From Aliivibrio fischeri ATCC 7744 = JCM 18803 = DSM 507 (lineage in GTDB: Bacteria; Pseudomonadota; Gammaproteobacteria; Enterobacterales; Vibrionaceae): a stretch of DNA of 64,000 nt. Of the stretch, positions 35,781 to 43,605 are shown one piece after another (within the stretch, counting starts at the first letter, position 1; each line of letters begins with the position of its first letter). The position numbers were made by a program, and so were the translations under genes. The stretch is from positions 744,001 through 808,000 of the forward strand of contig NZ_CP092713.1 of assembly GCF_023983475.1 (NCBI RefSeq). The letters are read 5' to 3'. Below the pieces are notes generated by a model, which saw only the letters and a list, made by a program, of their open reading frames with translations, was not told the DNA's origin and made no database searches.

Positions 35781-36517
35781 GAAATGTATTAATCACAGGA
35801 GCCACTTCCGGAATTGGACTTTCTTTAGTTGAAAAGTACCTACAAGCAGGTGACAAAGTATATGCGTGCGGTCGTAATTTCCAAGCGTACCTAAAATCAC
35901 CGTCGCTTATTGATGCAGAGAAGAGTGATAAGTTAGTTAAAATTGCATTTGATATGAATCATCATGATGCAATTATTGATGTACTTACCGAGGTTGAGTC
36001 TTTAGATATTGCGATTCTTAATGCCGGCACCTGTGAATACATTGATGATGCAATGGGATTTGATGCTGAGTTATTTGAGCGAGTCATCAATACAAATGTG
36101 ATTTCTATTGGTTATTGCTTGCAAGCATTACTTCCTAAAATGAACCAAAGAGGTCATCTTGCGTTAATGGGCTCAAGTGCTGCTTTTGTTCCCTTTCAAC
36201 GCGCTGAAGCTTACGGAGCAAGTAAGGCTGCTATTCATTATTTAGCGCAATCACTGCAATTGGATATACCAAAAGAAAGATTAACCATCAGTGTTATTGC
36301 GCCTGGTTTTGTAAAAACACCATTAACAGATAAAAATGATTTTCCCATGCCAATGTTGATAGAGCCGGATAAAGCCGCTGATCACATTATTAATGGAATT
36401 AATAACAATAAACAACACATTCATTTTCCATTTCCTTTTACTCGTTTTCTCATCTTGATGGGGGCGCTTCCTTCGTGTATTTGGCAATGGATGGCTTTAA
36501 GGATGAAACGAAAATGA
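35777..36517 (+). CDS. Short-chain dehydrogenase/reductase
   Basis: A 246-residue SDR with the nucleotide-binding motif TGATSGIG at residues 6-13, NAG (LNAGTCEY), the Ser in MGSSAAF and the catalytic YGASK. It oxidises or reduces an unknown substrate using NAD(P). A C-terminal hydrophobic tail may touch the membrane. It overlaps both neighbours by ATGA junctions, inside the photo-oxidative stress operon. Confidence 0.9.
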   Translation: MRNVLITGATSGIGLSLVEKYLQAGDKVYACGRNFQAYLKSPSLIDAEKSDKLVKIAFDMNHHDAIIDVLTEVESLDIAILNAGTCEYIDDAMGFDAELFERVINTNVISIGYCLQALLPKMNQRGHLALMGSSAAFVPFQRAEAYGASKAAIHYLAQSLQLDIPKERLTISVIAPGFVKTPLTDKNDFPMPMLIEPDKAADHIINGINNNKQHIHFPFPFTRFLILMGALPSCIWQWMALRMKRK

Positions 36518-37773
36518 AAAAAATTGCCGTAGTTGGAACAGGTATTTCGGGCTTAGTTTGCGCACATTTATTAAGTAGAGAGCATCAAGTTACTGTATTT
36601 GAAGCCAATGATTATATTGGTGGGCATACTGCAACAAAAACAGTAAAAGCGGAAGGAAAAGAGTGGGATATTGATACTGGATTTATCGTTTTTAATAATA
36701 GAACGTATCCAAATTTTATTGAGCTGTTAACTCAACTTGGCTTATCTGGGCAAGAAACAGAAATGAGTTTTAGTGTAAAAAACGTGATCTCAGGTTTGGA
36801 ATATAATGGACATAATTTAAATACGTTATTTGCTCAACGTTCAAATATTTTTAATACTAAATTTCTCTCATTGATTAGTGAAATTCTACGTTTCAATAAG
36901 CAATGTAAAGCCTTATGGCATCAAGATCATATTGATGCTGACTGTACCTTGGGTGATATGTTGCACGAAGATGATTACAGTACCTATTTTGCTGAGCATT
37001 ATATCTTACCGATGGGAGCCGCAATTTGGTCATCTAGCCTTCAAGATATGAAAAGCTTCCCGTTGCATTTCTTTGTTCGTTTTTTCCATAATCATGGGTT
37101 ATTGGACATAGCAAATCGTCCACAATGGTATGTTATTCCTAATGGTTCGCATTCTTATATCGCCCCTTTGATTGAGTCATTTAAAGATAATATCCACCTT
37201 AACAGTCCTGTTACTGGTGTGGTTCGTCATGATAATGGAGTGACATTAACCATTGATAATCAGCACGAGCATGAATTTGATGAGGTGATTTTAGCTTGTC
37301 ATAGTGACCAATCGCTAGCGATGCTAACTGATATTTCAGAGCAAGAAAAAGAGGTGCTATCAAAACTGACTTATCAAGAGAATGAAGTGGTGCTGCATAC
37401 GGATGAAAGCTTGTTACCTATGCAAAAGCGAGCATGGGCTGCATGGAATTATCATTTGGATGTGACCGACAAAAATCGTCCTTCTAGCGTGACCTATAAT
37501 ATGAATATTCTTCAAGGTCTAGAAACCAAAGAAACCACCTTTTGCGTGACGTTGAATAATTCACCGCTTATTCATAAAGACAAAATATTAGGAATGTATA
37601 AATACGATCATCCAGTATTTAATTTAGATACATTAGAAGCTCAGCAACGTAGAGAAGAAGTGTGCGGACATAATCATACACACTTTGCTGGTGCTTATTG
37701 GTACAACGGATTTCATGAAGATGGAGTAAGAAGTGCGTTAGATGTGTGCCAACGCTTTGGGATAAGTTTATGA
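36514..37773 (+). CDS. FAD-dependent amine oxidase/desaturase-like protein
   Basis: A 419-residue flavoprotein with an N-terminal dinucleotide-binding motif (VVGTGISGLVCAHLL) and the amine-oxidase signature (NDYIGGHTATKT). It belongs to the group found next to DUF1365 and Cfa genes, proposed to act on membrane lipids or related fatty acids. The substrate is not established. The ATG at 36514 overlaps the SDR stop. Confidence 0.9.
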   Translation: MKKIAVVGTGISGLVCAHLLSREHQVTVFEANDYIGGHTATKTVKAEGKEWDIDTGFIVFNNRTYPNFIELLTQLGLSGQETEMSFSVKNVISGLEYNGHNLNTLFAQRSNIFNTKFLSLISEILRFNKQCKALWHQDHIDADCTLGDMLHEDDYSTYFAEHYILPMGAAIWSSSLQDMKSFPLHFFVRFFHNHGLLDIANRPQWYVIPNGSHSYIAPLIESFKDNIHLNSPVTGVVRHDNGVTLTIDNQHEHEFDEVILACHSDQSLAMLTDISEQEKEVLSKLTYQENEVVLHTDESLLPMQKRAWAAWNYHLDVTDKNRPSSVTYNMNILQGLETKETTFCVTLNNSPLIHKDKILGMYKYDHPVFNLDTLEAQQRREEVCGHNHTHFAGAYWYNGFHEDGVRSALDVCQRFGISL

Positions 37774-38522
37774 GTGTGCATCAAGCAGATTTGATCCATT
37801 CCTGTATTTATCACGGTGATGTTAGACATCGCCGTTTTCAAACACGTGAGCACAGTTTTAGCTATGAAATGTTTTTTATTGCTTTAGATCTTGATGAGTT
37901 AGAGCAAACAGAGTCCGTTGGGTGGTTTAGGAAAAATCGCTTTTCACCGTTGTCATTTCGCCGTTCAGATTATCTTGGTAAGGCAGAGCAACCGTTAAAA
38001 CAAGCGGTGTGGGATAAAGTGGAAGAACTTGGTGGCTTATCACTTCAAACACGAGTTTTATTTGTTGGCCAAGTGCGCTGTTTTGGCGTCTATTTTAGTC
38101 CAATCAATTTGTATTACTGTTATGATAAAAATGACCAATTGACTTATTTGCTAGCGGAAGTGAGTAATACGCCATGGAATCAAACCCATTATTATTTAAT
38201 AAAAATGGATTCCGATAAAATCATTGATAAAGCTTTTCATGTTTCGCCTTTTTTAAACTTAGATATGAAATATCATTGGTTTGTTAAAGCGCCCAATAAA
38301 CACCTCTCATTGCATTTAGAAAATCGTGGTCTGAATAAAAACCAAGAAAAAATCTTTGATGCGACCATTTCTATGACAAGAAAACCATTTAATTCAAAAA
38401 ATATTAAACAACAAGTGATCTCAATTCCGATGATGACCGTAAAAATAGTATATGGAATTTACTGGCAGGCACTGAAATTATGCTTAAAACGAATACCGTT
38501 TGTGCCTCATCCAGAAAAATAG
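37770..38522 (+). CDS. DUF1365 family protein
   Basis: A 250-residue protein with the family hallmarks near its start (YHGDVRHRRFQTREHSFSYE, FIALDLDEL) and in the middle (CFGVYFSPINLYYCYD, EVSNTPWNQTHYYL). The function is unknown. It is almost always encoded between an FAD amine oxidase and a Cfa-type methyltransferase, as here. The ATG at 37770 overlaps the previous stop (ATGA). Confidence 0.9.
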   Translation: MSVHQADLIHSCIYHGDVRHRRFQTREHSFSYEMFFIALDLDELEQTESVGWFRKNRFSPLSFRRSDYLGKAEQPLKQAVWDKVEELGGLSLQTRVLFVGQVRCFGVYFSPINLYYCYDKNDQLTYLLAEVSNTPWNQTHYYLIKMDSDKIIDKAFHVSPFLNLDMKYHWFVKAPNKHLSLHLENRGLNKNQEKIFDATISMTRKPFNSKNIKQQVISIPMMTVKIVYGIYWQALKLCLKRIPFVPHPEK

Positions 38523-38530
38523 GGGGAACC

Positions 38531-39787
38531 ATGTCTAATAATCAAATGAATTCTGTTTCGATAGAAAATCAACAAGTAGAACCGATGAGCTGGATTGATG
38601 GGTTAGCTAGAAAGGTGTTAATCGACTATTTAGGAAAAATGTCTCAAGCATCTTTAACCATTTACGATCAAATTGGCCAAGTGACTTTAGGAAATCCAGA
38701 TGCAACGTTAGAAGCCGTTGTGGAGATTCATAATACGCAAGCGTATCGAAAAATTTTATTCGGTGGTGGTATCGGTGCCAGCGAAGCCTATGTTGCTGGA
38801 TGGTGGACAAGTCCGAACTTAACCAAAGTGATTCAAGTGTTAGGTCGTGAGCAGGGCGTGTTAGACAGAGTTGAAAACAGTTTTAGTAAAATTATTCAAT
38901 TTTTCGACTTGTTAAACCATAAACGCAATAAGAATACCGAGCATGGTTCGAAGAAAAACATACTGGCTCATTATGATTTAGGGAATGAAATGTATAAAAC
39001 ATTCCTTGATAAAGAAATGCTGTATTCAAGTGCCATTTATCCACATCAAGAAGCCAATTTGGAAGAAGCACAGTTATTTAAGTTACAAACCATTTGTGAT
39101 CGCTTGGAGCTAAAACCCGGTGAAACTCTTCTTGAGATCGGAACAGGCTGGGGAGCATTAGCCATTTATGCTGCACAGCATTATGGCGTGAAAGTCACAA
39201 CCACAACCATATCAGACGCTCAATACGAGTATGCCGAGCAGCGAGTGAAACAGTTGGGTTTGGAAGACTCAATTACCTTGTTAAAACAAGATTACCGTAC
39301 TTTAGAAGGTCAATACGACAAGTTAGTGTCGATTGAAATGATAGAAGCAGTAGGACACGAATATTTAAGCACTTTCTTTGATGTGTGTAGCCAGCATCTA
39401 AAGCCGGAAGGAAAGATGCTTATTCAAGCAATTACCATCTCTGACCAACGCTATGACAAATACCGTAAGAGTGTTGATTTTATTCAGCGATACATTTTCC
39501 CTGGTGGGTGTTTACCTTCTGTGAGCGTCATGGCAAATAAAGTGGCTGAGAACACGGATATGGTGATCACTTCACTGCATGATATTGGGTTGGATTACGC
39601 CAAAACATTGAATCACTGGTATCAACGTTTTGATAAATCTGCCGGCGAGTTAAAAGAGATGGGATATGGTGATGACTTTATTCGTCTTTGGAAATTCTAT
39701 TTATGTTATTGCGAGGGTGGGTTTCTTGAAAGAAAAATCAGTACTGTTCACCTTGTTGCCGCAAAACCACAACATGGTGTTATTTAA
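38531..39787 (+). CDS. cfa: Cyclopropane-fatty-acyl-phospholipid synthase family methyltransferase
   Basis: A 418-residue SAM-dependent enzyme that adds a methylene group across double bonds of membrane lipid chains. An N-terminal lipid-binding domain precedes the methyltransferase domain. The latter has LLEIGTGWGALAIYAAQ (SAM motif I), a YDKLVSIEMIEAVGHEY motif and RYIFPGG. Membrane cyclopropanation fits a singlet-oxygen response, and cfaA belongs to the sigma-E regulon of Rhodobacter. The ATG at 38531 follows GGGGGAA. Confidence 0.92.
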   Translation: MSNNQMNSVSIENQQVEPMSWIDGLARKVLIDYLGKMSQASLTIYDQIGQVTLGNPDATLEAVVEIHNTQAYRKILFGGGIGASEAYVAGWWTSPNLTKVIQVLGREQGVLDRVENSFSKIIQFFDLLNHKRNKNTEHGSKKNILAHYDLGNEMYKTFLDKEMLYSSAIYPHQEANLEEAQLFKLQTICDRLELKPGETLLEIGTGWGALAIYAAQHYGVKVTTTTISDAQYEYAEQRVKQLGLEDSITLLKQDYRTLEGQYDKLVSIEMIEAVGHEYLSTFFDVCSQHLKPEGKMLIQAITISDQRYDKYRKSVDFIQRYIFPGGCLPSVSVMANKVAENTDMVITSLHDIGLDYAKTLNHWYQRFDKSAGELKEMGYGDDFIRLWKFYLCYCEGGFLERKISTVHLVAAKPQHGVI

Positions 39788-39870
39788 GTCCATTGATATA
39801 GATTGTTAGTAAATTTTTGCAAGTGATTTTTATAGATTAATGTTTGCAAATTATCGTTTAGGAGGCTGCC

Positions 39871-40440
39871 ATGCAACGTTATTTCCCTCTGATTAATGCC
39901 GTATGGTTTCAGCTTGCCTGGCTTGCTGCTATCATTTACAAGCAGCAAGCTATTCCTTTTTTATTACTTTCAGTATTGATCCATTTATGGGTATCACCAA
40001 GTCGAAAACAAGATGCCATGATGATCACGGTTATTGGTATTATTGGTGTTATTAGTGATTCCTTCTTATCGTTAATCGATATCTTTTCTTTTGCCAATAA
40101 CGCCATTATTCCTATTTGGTTAATTATGGTTTGGGCTCACTTCTCTATTGCGTTAAATCACAGCTTGAAATGGTTAAGCCGTTTTCATATCGTCGCTATC
40201 TCTTTATTTGGTGCCATTGCGGGGCCTTTAAACTATCTTGCAGGACAACGACTTGGCGGTGTTGAGTTTGTCTATTCATTAAATATCACTTTATTTGCCG
40301 TTGCGGTGATCTGGGCTGTCAATTTACCCGTATTTATTATTATTCAGAAACGAATAAATCAAAGAATACAGGAAAGGGGGAGTTCACATGTCGAAGCAAA
40401 TCAACATGCTCATTCTAGCGGGGCTGTTAATAACAAGTAG
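39871..40440 (+). CDS. DUF2878 family membrane protein
   Basis: A 189-residue integral membrane protein with about six hydrophobic segments (PLINAVWFQLAWLAAIIY, MITVIGIIGVISDSFLS, WLIMVWAHFSIAL, and others). This fits DUF2878, which recurs in sigma-E/ChrR-linked operons; its function is unknown. GGAGG precedes the ATG. Its end overlaps the next gene by 53 bp. Confidence 0.85.
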   Translation: MQRYFPLINAVWFQLAWLAAIIYKQQAIPFLLLSVLIHLWVSPSRKQDAMMITVIGIIGVISDSFLSLIDIFSFANNAIIPIWLIMVWAHFSIALNHSLKWLSRFHIVAISLFGAIAGPLNYLAGQRLGGVEFVYSLNITLFAVAVIWAVNLPVFIIIQKRINQRIQERGSSHVEANQHAHSSGAVNNK

Positions 40441-40891
40441 TGTTCAATCTGCGCCATTATCTGGGTTAGAAAGTAGCGGTAAATCTGAATTAACTTGGTA
40501 TCTTATTTCTGTTTATCAGGCACAACTTTTTACTTCATCAGGTCAATTTACTTATGGTGAATACCCACAGGCATTAGAAATAGAGTATTACCGTAACATA
40601 TCCAAAGAAAACTTAATAAAAGCGACAAAAGAGCAATGGCAAAAACAAGCCATTAACCATCCAGACTTAAATAGTTGGTTAGAGCAATTAGAGAACGTTT
40701 TTCCAGATGTGAAACCAGAAGATAAACTTGTATTTACTATTGATGAAAACGGAACCAATGCATTCTTTTTAAACAATAAACCCATAGGAAGCATCGCAAA
40801 TTCCGATTTCTCACAGTTGTTCTTGGATATTTGGGTGTCAGAAAAAACAACGTATCCCGATCTGCGATTAGAACTGATAGGAGCTGAGTAA
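40388..40891 (+). CDS. Chalcone-isomerase-like periplasmic protein
   Basis: A 167-residue exported protein with a signal peptide (MLILAGLLITSSVQSAP). Its fold pattern is seen in bacterial chalcone-isomerase-like proteins (YLISVYQAQLFTSS, ALEIEYYRNISKENLIKAT, LFLDIWVSEKTTYPDLR). Catalysis is not implied; these may bind fatty acids. The ATG at 40388 follows GGGGGAG and lies inside the DUF2878 gene. The next gene starts in its stop codon. Confidence 0.8.
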   Translation: MSKQINMLILAGLLITSSVQSAPLSGLESSGKSELTWYLISVYQAQLFTSSGQFTYGEYPQALEIEYYRNISKENLIKATKEQWQKQAINHPDLNSWLEQLENVFPDVKPEDKLVFTIDENGTNAFFLNNKPIGSIANSDFSQLFLDIWVSEKTTYPDLRLELIGAE

Positions 40892-41409
40892 TGAAAAAGC
40901 TTATTTTTGTGCTGCTCAGTTTCGTTTTAATGGGGTGTTCATCTCAAGAGGTCAGTGATTACGCTGAAGTAACCCCATCATTCTCAATGAAAGATTTTTT
41001 TCAGGGTGACTTAAAAGCAGAGGGAATAATAAAAGGATTTGATGGCAAAGTAGTAAGAACATTCACGGTTGATTTGCAAGCCAGTTGGAAAGAAAACACG
41101 TTAACTTTAGATGAACAGTTTTTATTTAACGATGGTGAAAAACAAAATCGCACTTGGGTTATTCAAGATTTAGGTAACCAAACCTATACAGGAAAAGCCA
41201 ATGACATTCTTGAACAAGCCACCGGAGAGAGTGCGGGTAATGCGCTACATTGGAAATATGCCATGGTATTGGAGGTGGATGATTCACAGTATGAAGTTGA
41301 ATTTGATGATTGGATTTATCAAATATCAGAGTCAGTGGTGATCAATCAAACCGCCATTTATAAATGGGGAATACAAGTCGGGGAAGTCATACTTGTTATC
41401 CGAAAATAG
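40891..41409 (+). CDS. DUF3833 family lipoprotein
   Basis: A 172-residue lipoprotein with a lipobox (SFVLMGCSS, Cys at about residue 16). The DUF3833 pattern is present: DFFQGDLKAEGIIKGFDGKV near the start, GKANDILEQATGESAGNA, and a beta-rich end. It is the last gene of the sigma-E/ChrR-type operon before a terminator. The function is unknown; its recurrence with Cfa suggests envelope lipid work. Confidence 0.88.
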   Translation: MKKLIFVLLSFVLMGCSSQEVSDYAEVTPSFSMKDFFQGDLKAEGIIKGFDGKVVRTFTVDLQASWKENTLTLDEQFLFNDGEKQNRTWVIQDLGNQTYTGKANDILEQATGESAGNALHWKYAMVLEVDDSQYEVEFDDWIYQISESVVINQTAIYKWGIQVGEVILVIRK

Positions 41410-41430
41410 CGCACTTAAAGAATACCAAAA

Positions 41431-41474
41431 CCACTTACCTTTTTACTCCCCCGTCAAAGGTAGGTGGTTTTTTT
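41431..41474 (+). terminator. Terminator ending the photo-oxidative stress operon
   Basis: CCACTTACCTTT (41431-41442) and AAAGGTAGGTGG (41456-41467) form a 12-bp stem with one G-U pair, followed by a run of T. Confidence 0.9.
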
Positions 41475-41596
41475 ATTGAGCGTTATAACAATGCAGATAA
41501 TTGGTTTACGTATTTATTTAGTTTTTTGATTTAGAAAATAGAGTTCATTAAAGCGATCTATGTCGTATGACATGAACTATCTCAATGGACAATGAA

Positions 41597-41614
41597 GTGA
41601 TACAATAGTGATAC
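41597..41614 (+). promoter_or_regulatory. Direct repeat over the toxin-antitoxin promoter
   Basis: GTGATAC occurs at 41597-41603 and again at 41608-41614, eleven bases apart, about 30 bp before the antitoxin start. It overlaps a possible -10 (TACAAT). The palindrome TGTC-GTAT-GACA lies upstream at 41561-41572. These are candidate sites for antitoxin autoregulation. Confidence 0.4.
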
Positions 41615-41642
41615 TTTATTCTTTTGATAACGGAAACAGAGC

Positions 41643-41897
41643 ATGAAAGTTGAATTAGTTACTACATTAAAGCGTCAAGCTACCAAAATTCTTTCTGAGC
41701 TTCATGCTTCAAAAGAACCTGTTTTGATAACAGAGCATGGTCAACCATCAGCTTATTTGTTAGACGTTGAAGACTATGAATTCATGCAAAAACGTATTGC
41801 AATCCTTGAAGGTATAGCTCGCGGTGAAAAAGCAATTTCAGATAATCGTGTTGTTTCACATGACTTAGCAAAAGAGAAAATGAATAAATGGCTGTAA
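41643..41897 (+). CDS. Phd/YefM-family antitoxin
   Basis: An 84-residue antitoxin. The N-terminal DNA-binding fold has the family pattern (LKRQATKILSELHASKEPVLITEHGQ, of which the LITEHGQPSAYLLD strand is most typical, then YEFMQKRI). The C-terminal part, flexible in this family, would wrap the toxin. It probably represses its own promoter. The end overlaps the toxin start by 10 bp, as is usual for such pairs. Confidence 0.9.
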   Translation: MKVELVTTLKRQATKILSELHASKEPVLITEHGQPSAYLLDVEDYEFMQKRIAILEGIARGEKAISDNRVVSHDLAKEKMNKWL

Positions 41898-42202
41898 TTA
41901 AGTGGACTGAATCAGCTTTATTGGATTTGGACGAAATTGCAGAATATATCGCTATAAATTATATCTTGGCTGCCAAAACGTTAGTACAAACTGTGTTTCG
42001 TAATGTTGAGCACTTAGAAAACTTTCCATTATCTGGTCGTAGTGTTCCTGAATTACCACATTTGGATTATCGAGAGCTTGTATTGCCACCATGTCGAATT
42101 TTCTACAAAGTAACAGAAGATGATATTGTTTATATCATATATGTCATGAGAGAAGAGCGTGAGTTACGCAAGTTTGTTCTTAACGACCGTGGGTTACAAT
42201 AA
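41888..42202 (+). CDS. RelE/ParE-family toxin
   Basis: A 104-residue toxin of the RelE/ParE superfamily. It has the N-terminal KWTESALLDLDEIAEYIA, a middle FPLSGRSVPELPHLDYREL, and a final RIFYKVTEDDIVYIIYVMREERELR strand pair. The sequence favours the ParE branch (gyrase poison) over mRNA-cutting RelE, but this is not certain. It is coupled to the antitoxin gene by overlap and followed by a terminator. This is a complete stand-alone chromosomal TA pair. Confidence 0.9.
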   Translation: MAVIKWTESALLDLDEIAEYIAINYILAAKTLVQTVFRNVEHLENFPLSGRSVPELPHLDYRELVLPPCRIFYKVTEDDIVYIIYVMREERELRKFVLNDRGLQ

Positions 42203-42233
42203 AGCATTTATTTAATAAGCAGTTTAGAGGATT

Positions 42234-42270
42234 CCCAACGATTGGCATTTTTACTCCATCGTTGGGTTTT
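42234..42270 (+). terminator. Terminator after the toxin-antitoxin pair
   Basis: CCCAACGAT (42234-42242) and ATCGTTGGG (42258-42266) form a perfect 9-bp stem, extended by TGG/CC pairing, followed by TTTT. Confidence 0.75.
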
Positions 42271-42302
42271 GCATTTTAGCTAGGTATTTATTGAGAATGG
42301 TA

Positions 42303-43250
42303 TTATTTACACACCAGATCTTTATTACGGTTTTTTAGATCTTTATAAGCGTTCATCATGTTCTCTTTTTTAACGAAACGCTTAGGCGGTGTTAATACCT
42401 TTAATTGATAATCTATACTCTCTGGGCTTATCGCTTCAGTTGGTGTCACCACAACCACATTCAGGTTTGGGTTCAGTTTTAGAATCTGCGCAGCGGTACC
42501 TAATCCGTTTTCAATATGAAATTTACCAGCAATATGCATGACTTGTGAATTTGGGTGTTGATCGATGTAGTTAACAATACTTTCAGCCATAGTTGCGTCC
42601 CATGTTATTTGAGCGGCATACTGCTTTTTGGTTTGAGATTCATCTCCATGGTGCATTGAATTAAAGAATTTCGTTTTATATGCAGAATCAGCCGTATCTA
42701 TGTTAGCGGCAAGCCATGTACGCTCGGTGTCATTGAGTTTGTTGAGATAATCAATACCTTGCTGACCGATACATTTTACAATCGGTTTTGGCGCGTTTGA
42801 TGCAATAACATCACGTTGATAAGATTTGGCTAATTCAACTAACGGACGGTAATCACTTTCATAATTTGGCCAAGCGTTCGCTTCTTTCATTAAGGTTTGT
42901 TCACCAATTTCCCCAGACAGATATTGAGTGAGGATATCTTGTTTATCACGGGTAAATTGTTCCATCGATAACGCTAAATTTGGGTTTTCTTGCGCTAATT
43001 GTTTAAATAAATCCGTTTGGAAACGATGGACACCCGCATGTGTGTGCCATTCACCAATCAAAACAACATCAGCATTGCGTATTTCATCAGGTAGAGAGGT
43101 AAGCGCAATGACGTCACTACTAGGAGAAAGCAGTTGGTAATCGTAAAAGCTCTCTACAGAAGGTTCAACGTCAGCCTTTTGGTGAATGTTTTGACTACAT
43201 CCTGACAAAAGCAGTAATGAAATAAGTGACAGTAGTGGTGTGGATTTCAT
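42303..43250 (-). CDS. ChaN-like iron/haem-associated lipoprotein
   Basis: A 315-residue lipoprotein with the lipobox LLLLSGCSQ. The ChaN-type domain includes ADVVLIGEWHTHAGVHRFQ near the start and QVMHIAGKFHIENGLG near the end, with conserved His positions. ChaN of Campylobacter is an iron-regulated lipoprotein that binds haem as a dimer. A Fur-like box lies 44 bp upstream of the start codon, which supports iron control here. Confidence 0.85.
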   Translation of the reverse strand: MKSTPLLSLISLLLLSGCSQNIHQKADVEPSVESFYDYQLLSPSSDVIALTSLPDEIRNADVVLIGEWHTHAGVHRFQTDLFKQLAQENPNLALSMEQFTRDKQDILTQYLSGEIGEQTLMKEANAWPNYESDYRPLVELAKSYQRDVIASNAPKPIVKCIGQQGIDYLNKLNDTERTWLAANIDTADSAYKTKFFNSMHHGDESQTKKQYAAQITWDATMAESIVNYIDQHPNSQVMHIAGKFHIENGLGTAAQILKLNPNLNVVVVTPTEAISPESIDYQLKVLTPPKRFVKKENMMNAYKDLKNRNKDLVCK

Positions 43251-43293
43251 AATAAGAATTCATTAGATAACAAACCTATAGCTTAGGTTAAAT

Positions 43294-43325
43294 GGAAATG
43301 ATTATCAATATAAATAAGAATCATT
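43294..43325 (-). promoter_or_regulatory. Fur-like box upstream of the ChaN-like gene
   Basis: The 19 bases at 43294-43312 match the Fur consensus GATAATGATAATCATTATC at 14 positions, with the core ATGATTATCA. An AATGATT/AATCATT inverted repeat extends the site to 43325. The position suits repression of the leftward lipoprotein gene in iron-replete cells. Confidence 0.65.
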
Positions 43326-43442
43326 CTCAGTAGGTGTGATAAATTTAAAATTTACAGAATGGTAGTTTTAACTCTGTCACAGTAATGTCATAGCAGGTTT
43401 GTATAATCAGAACACTCATATACTCAAATAAGGAAATGATAG

Positions 43443-43580
43443 ATGAGTAATCATTATCTCGATAACATAAAATATCGTGAAGAGATGGAATTAGAATGGC
43501 TAGATGCAATTGAAGCCGGTCTGTATTTCCATAATTCAATGGAAGTTGAGTGCGACTTAGACGCAACACTCAACGATTAA
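43443..43580 (+). CDS. Small acidic protein, 45 residues
   Basis: An ATG at 43443 follows AAGGAAATG-type sequence and opens 45 codons to TAA at 43580. The product is acidic and helical ([19 protein letters not shown], then a Cys near the end). I do not recognise the family. The reading frame is supported by the ribosome binding site and by regular composition, and it fills the space between two genes on the other strand. A short GCTAG/CTAGC hairpin follows at 43590-43603. Confidence 0.6.
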   Translation: MSNHYLDNIKYREEMELEWLDAIEAGLYFHNSMEVECDLDATLND

Positions 43581-43605
43581 TTTCCCCAAGCTAGTTTTCT
43601 AGCGT

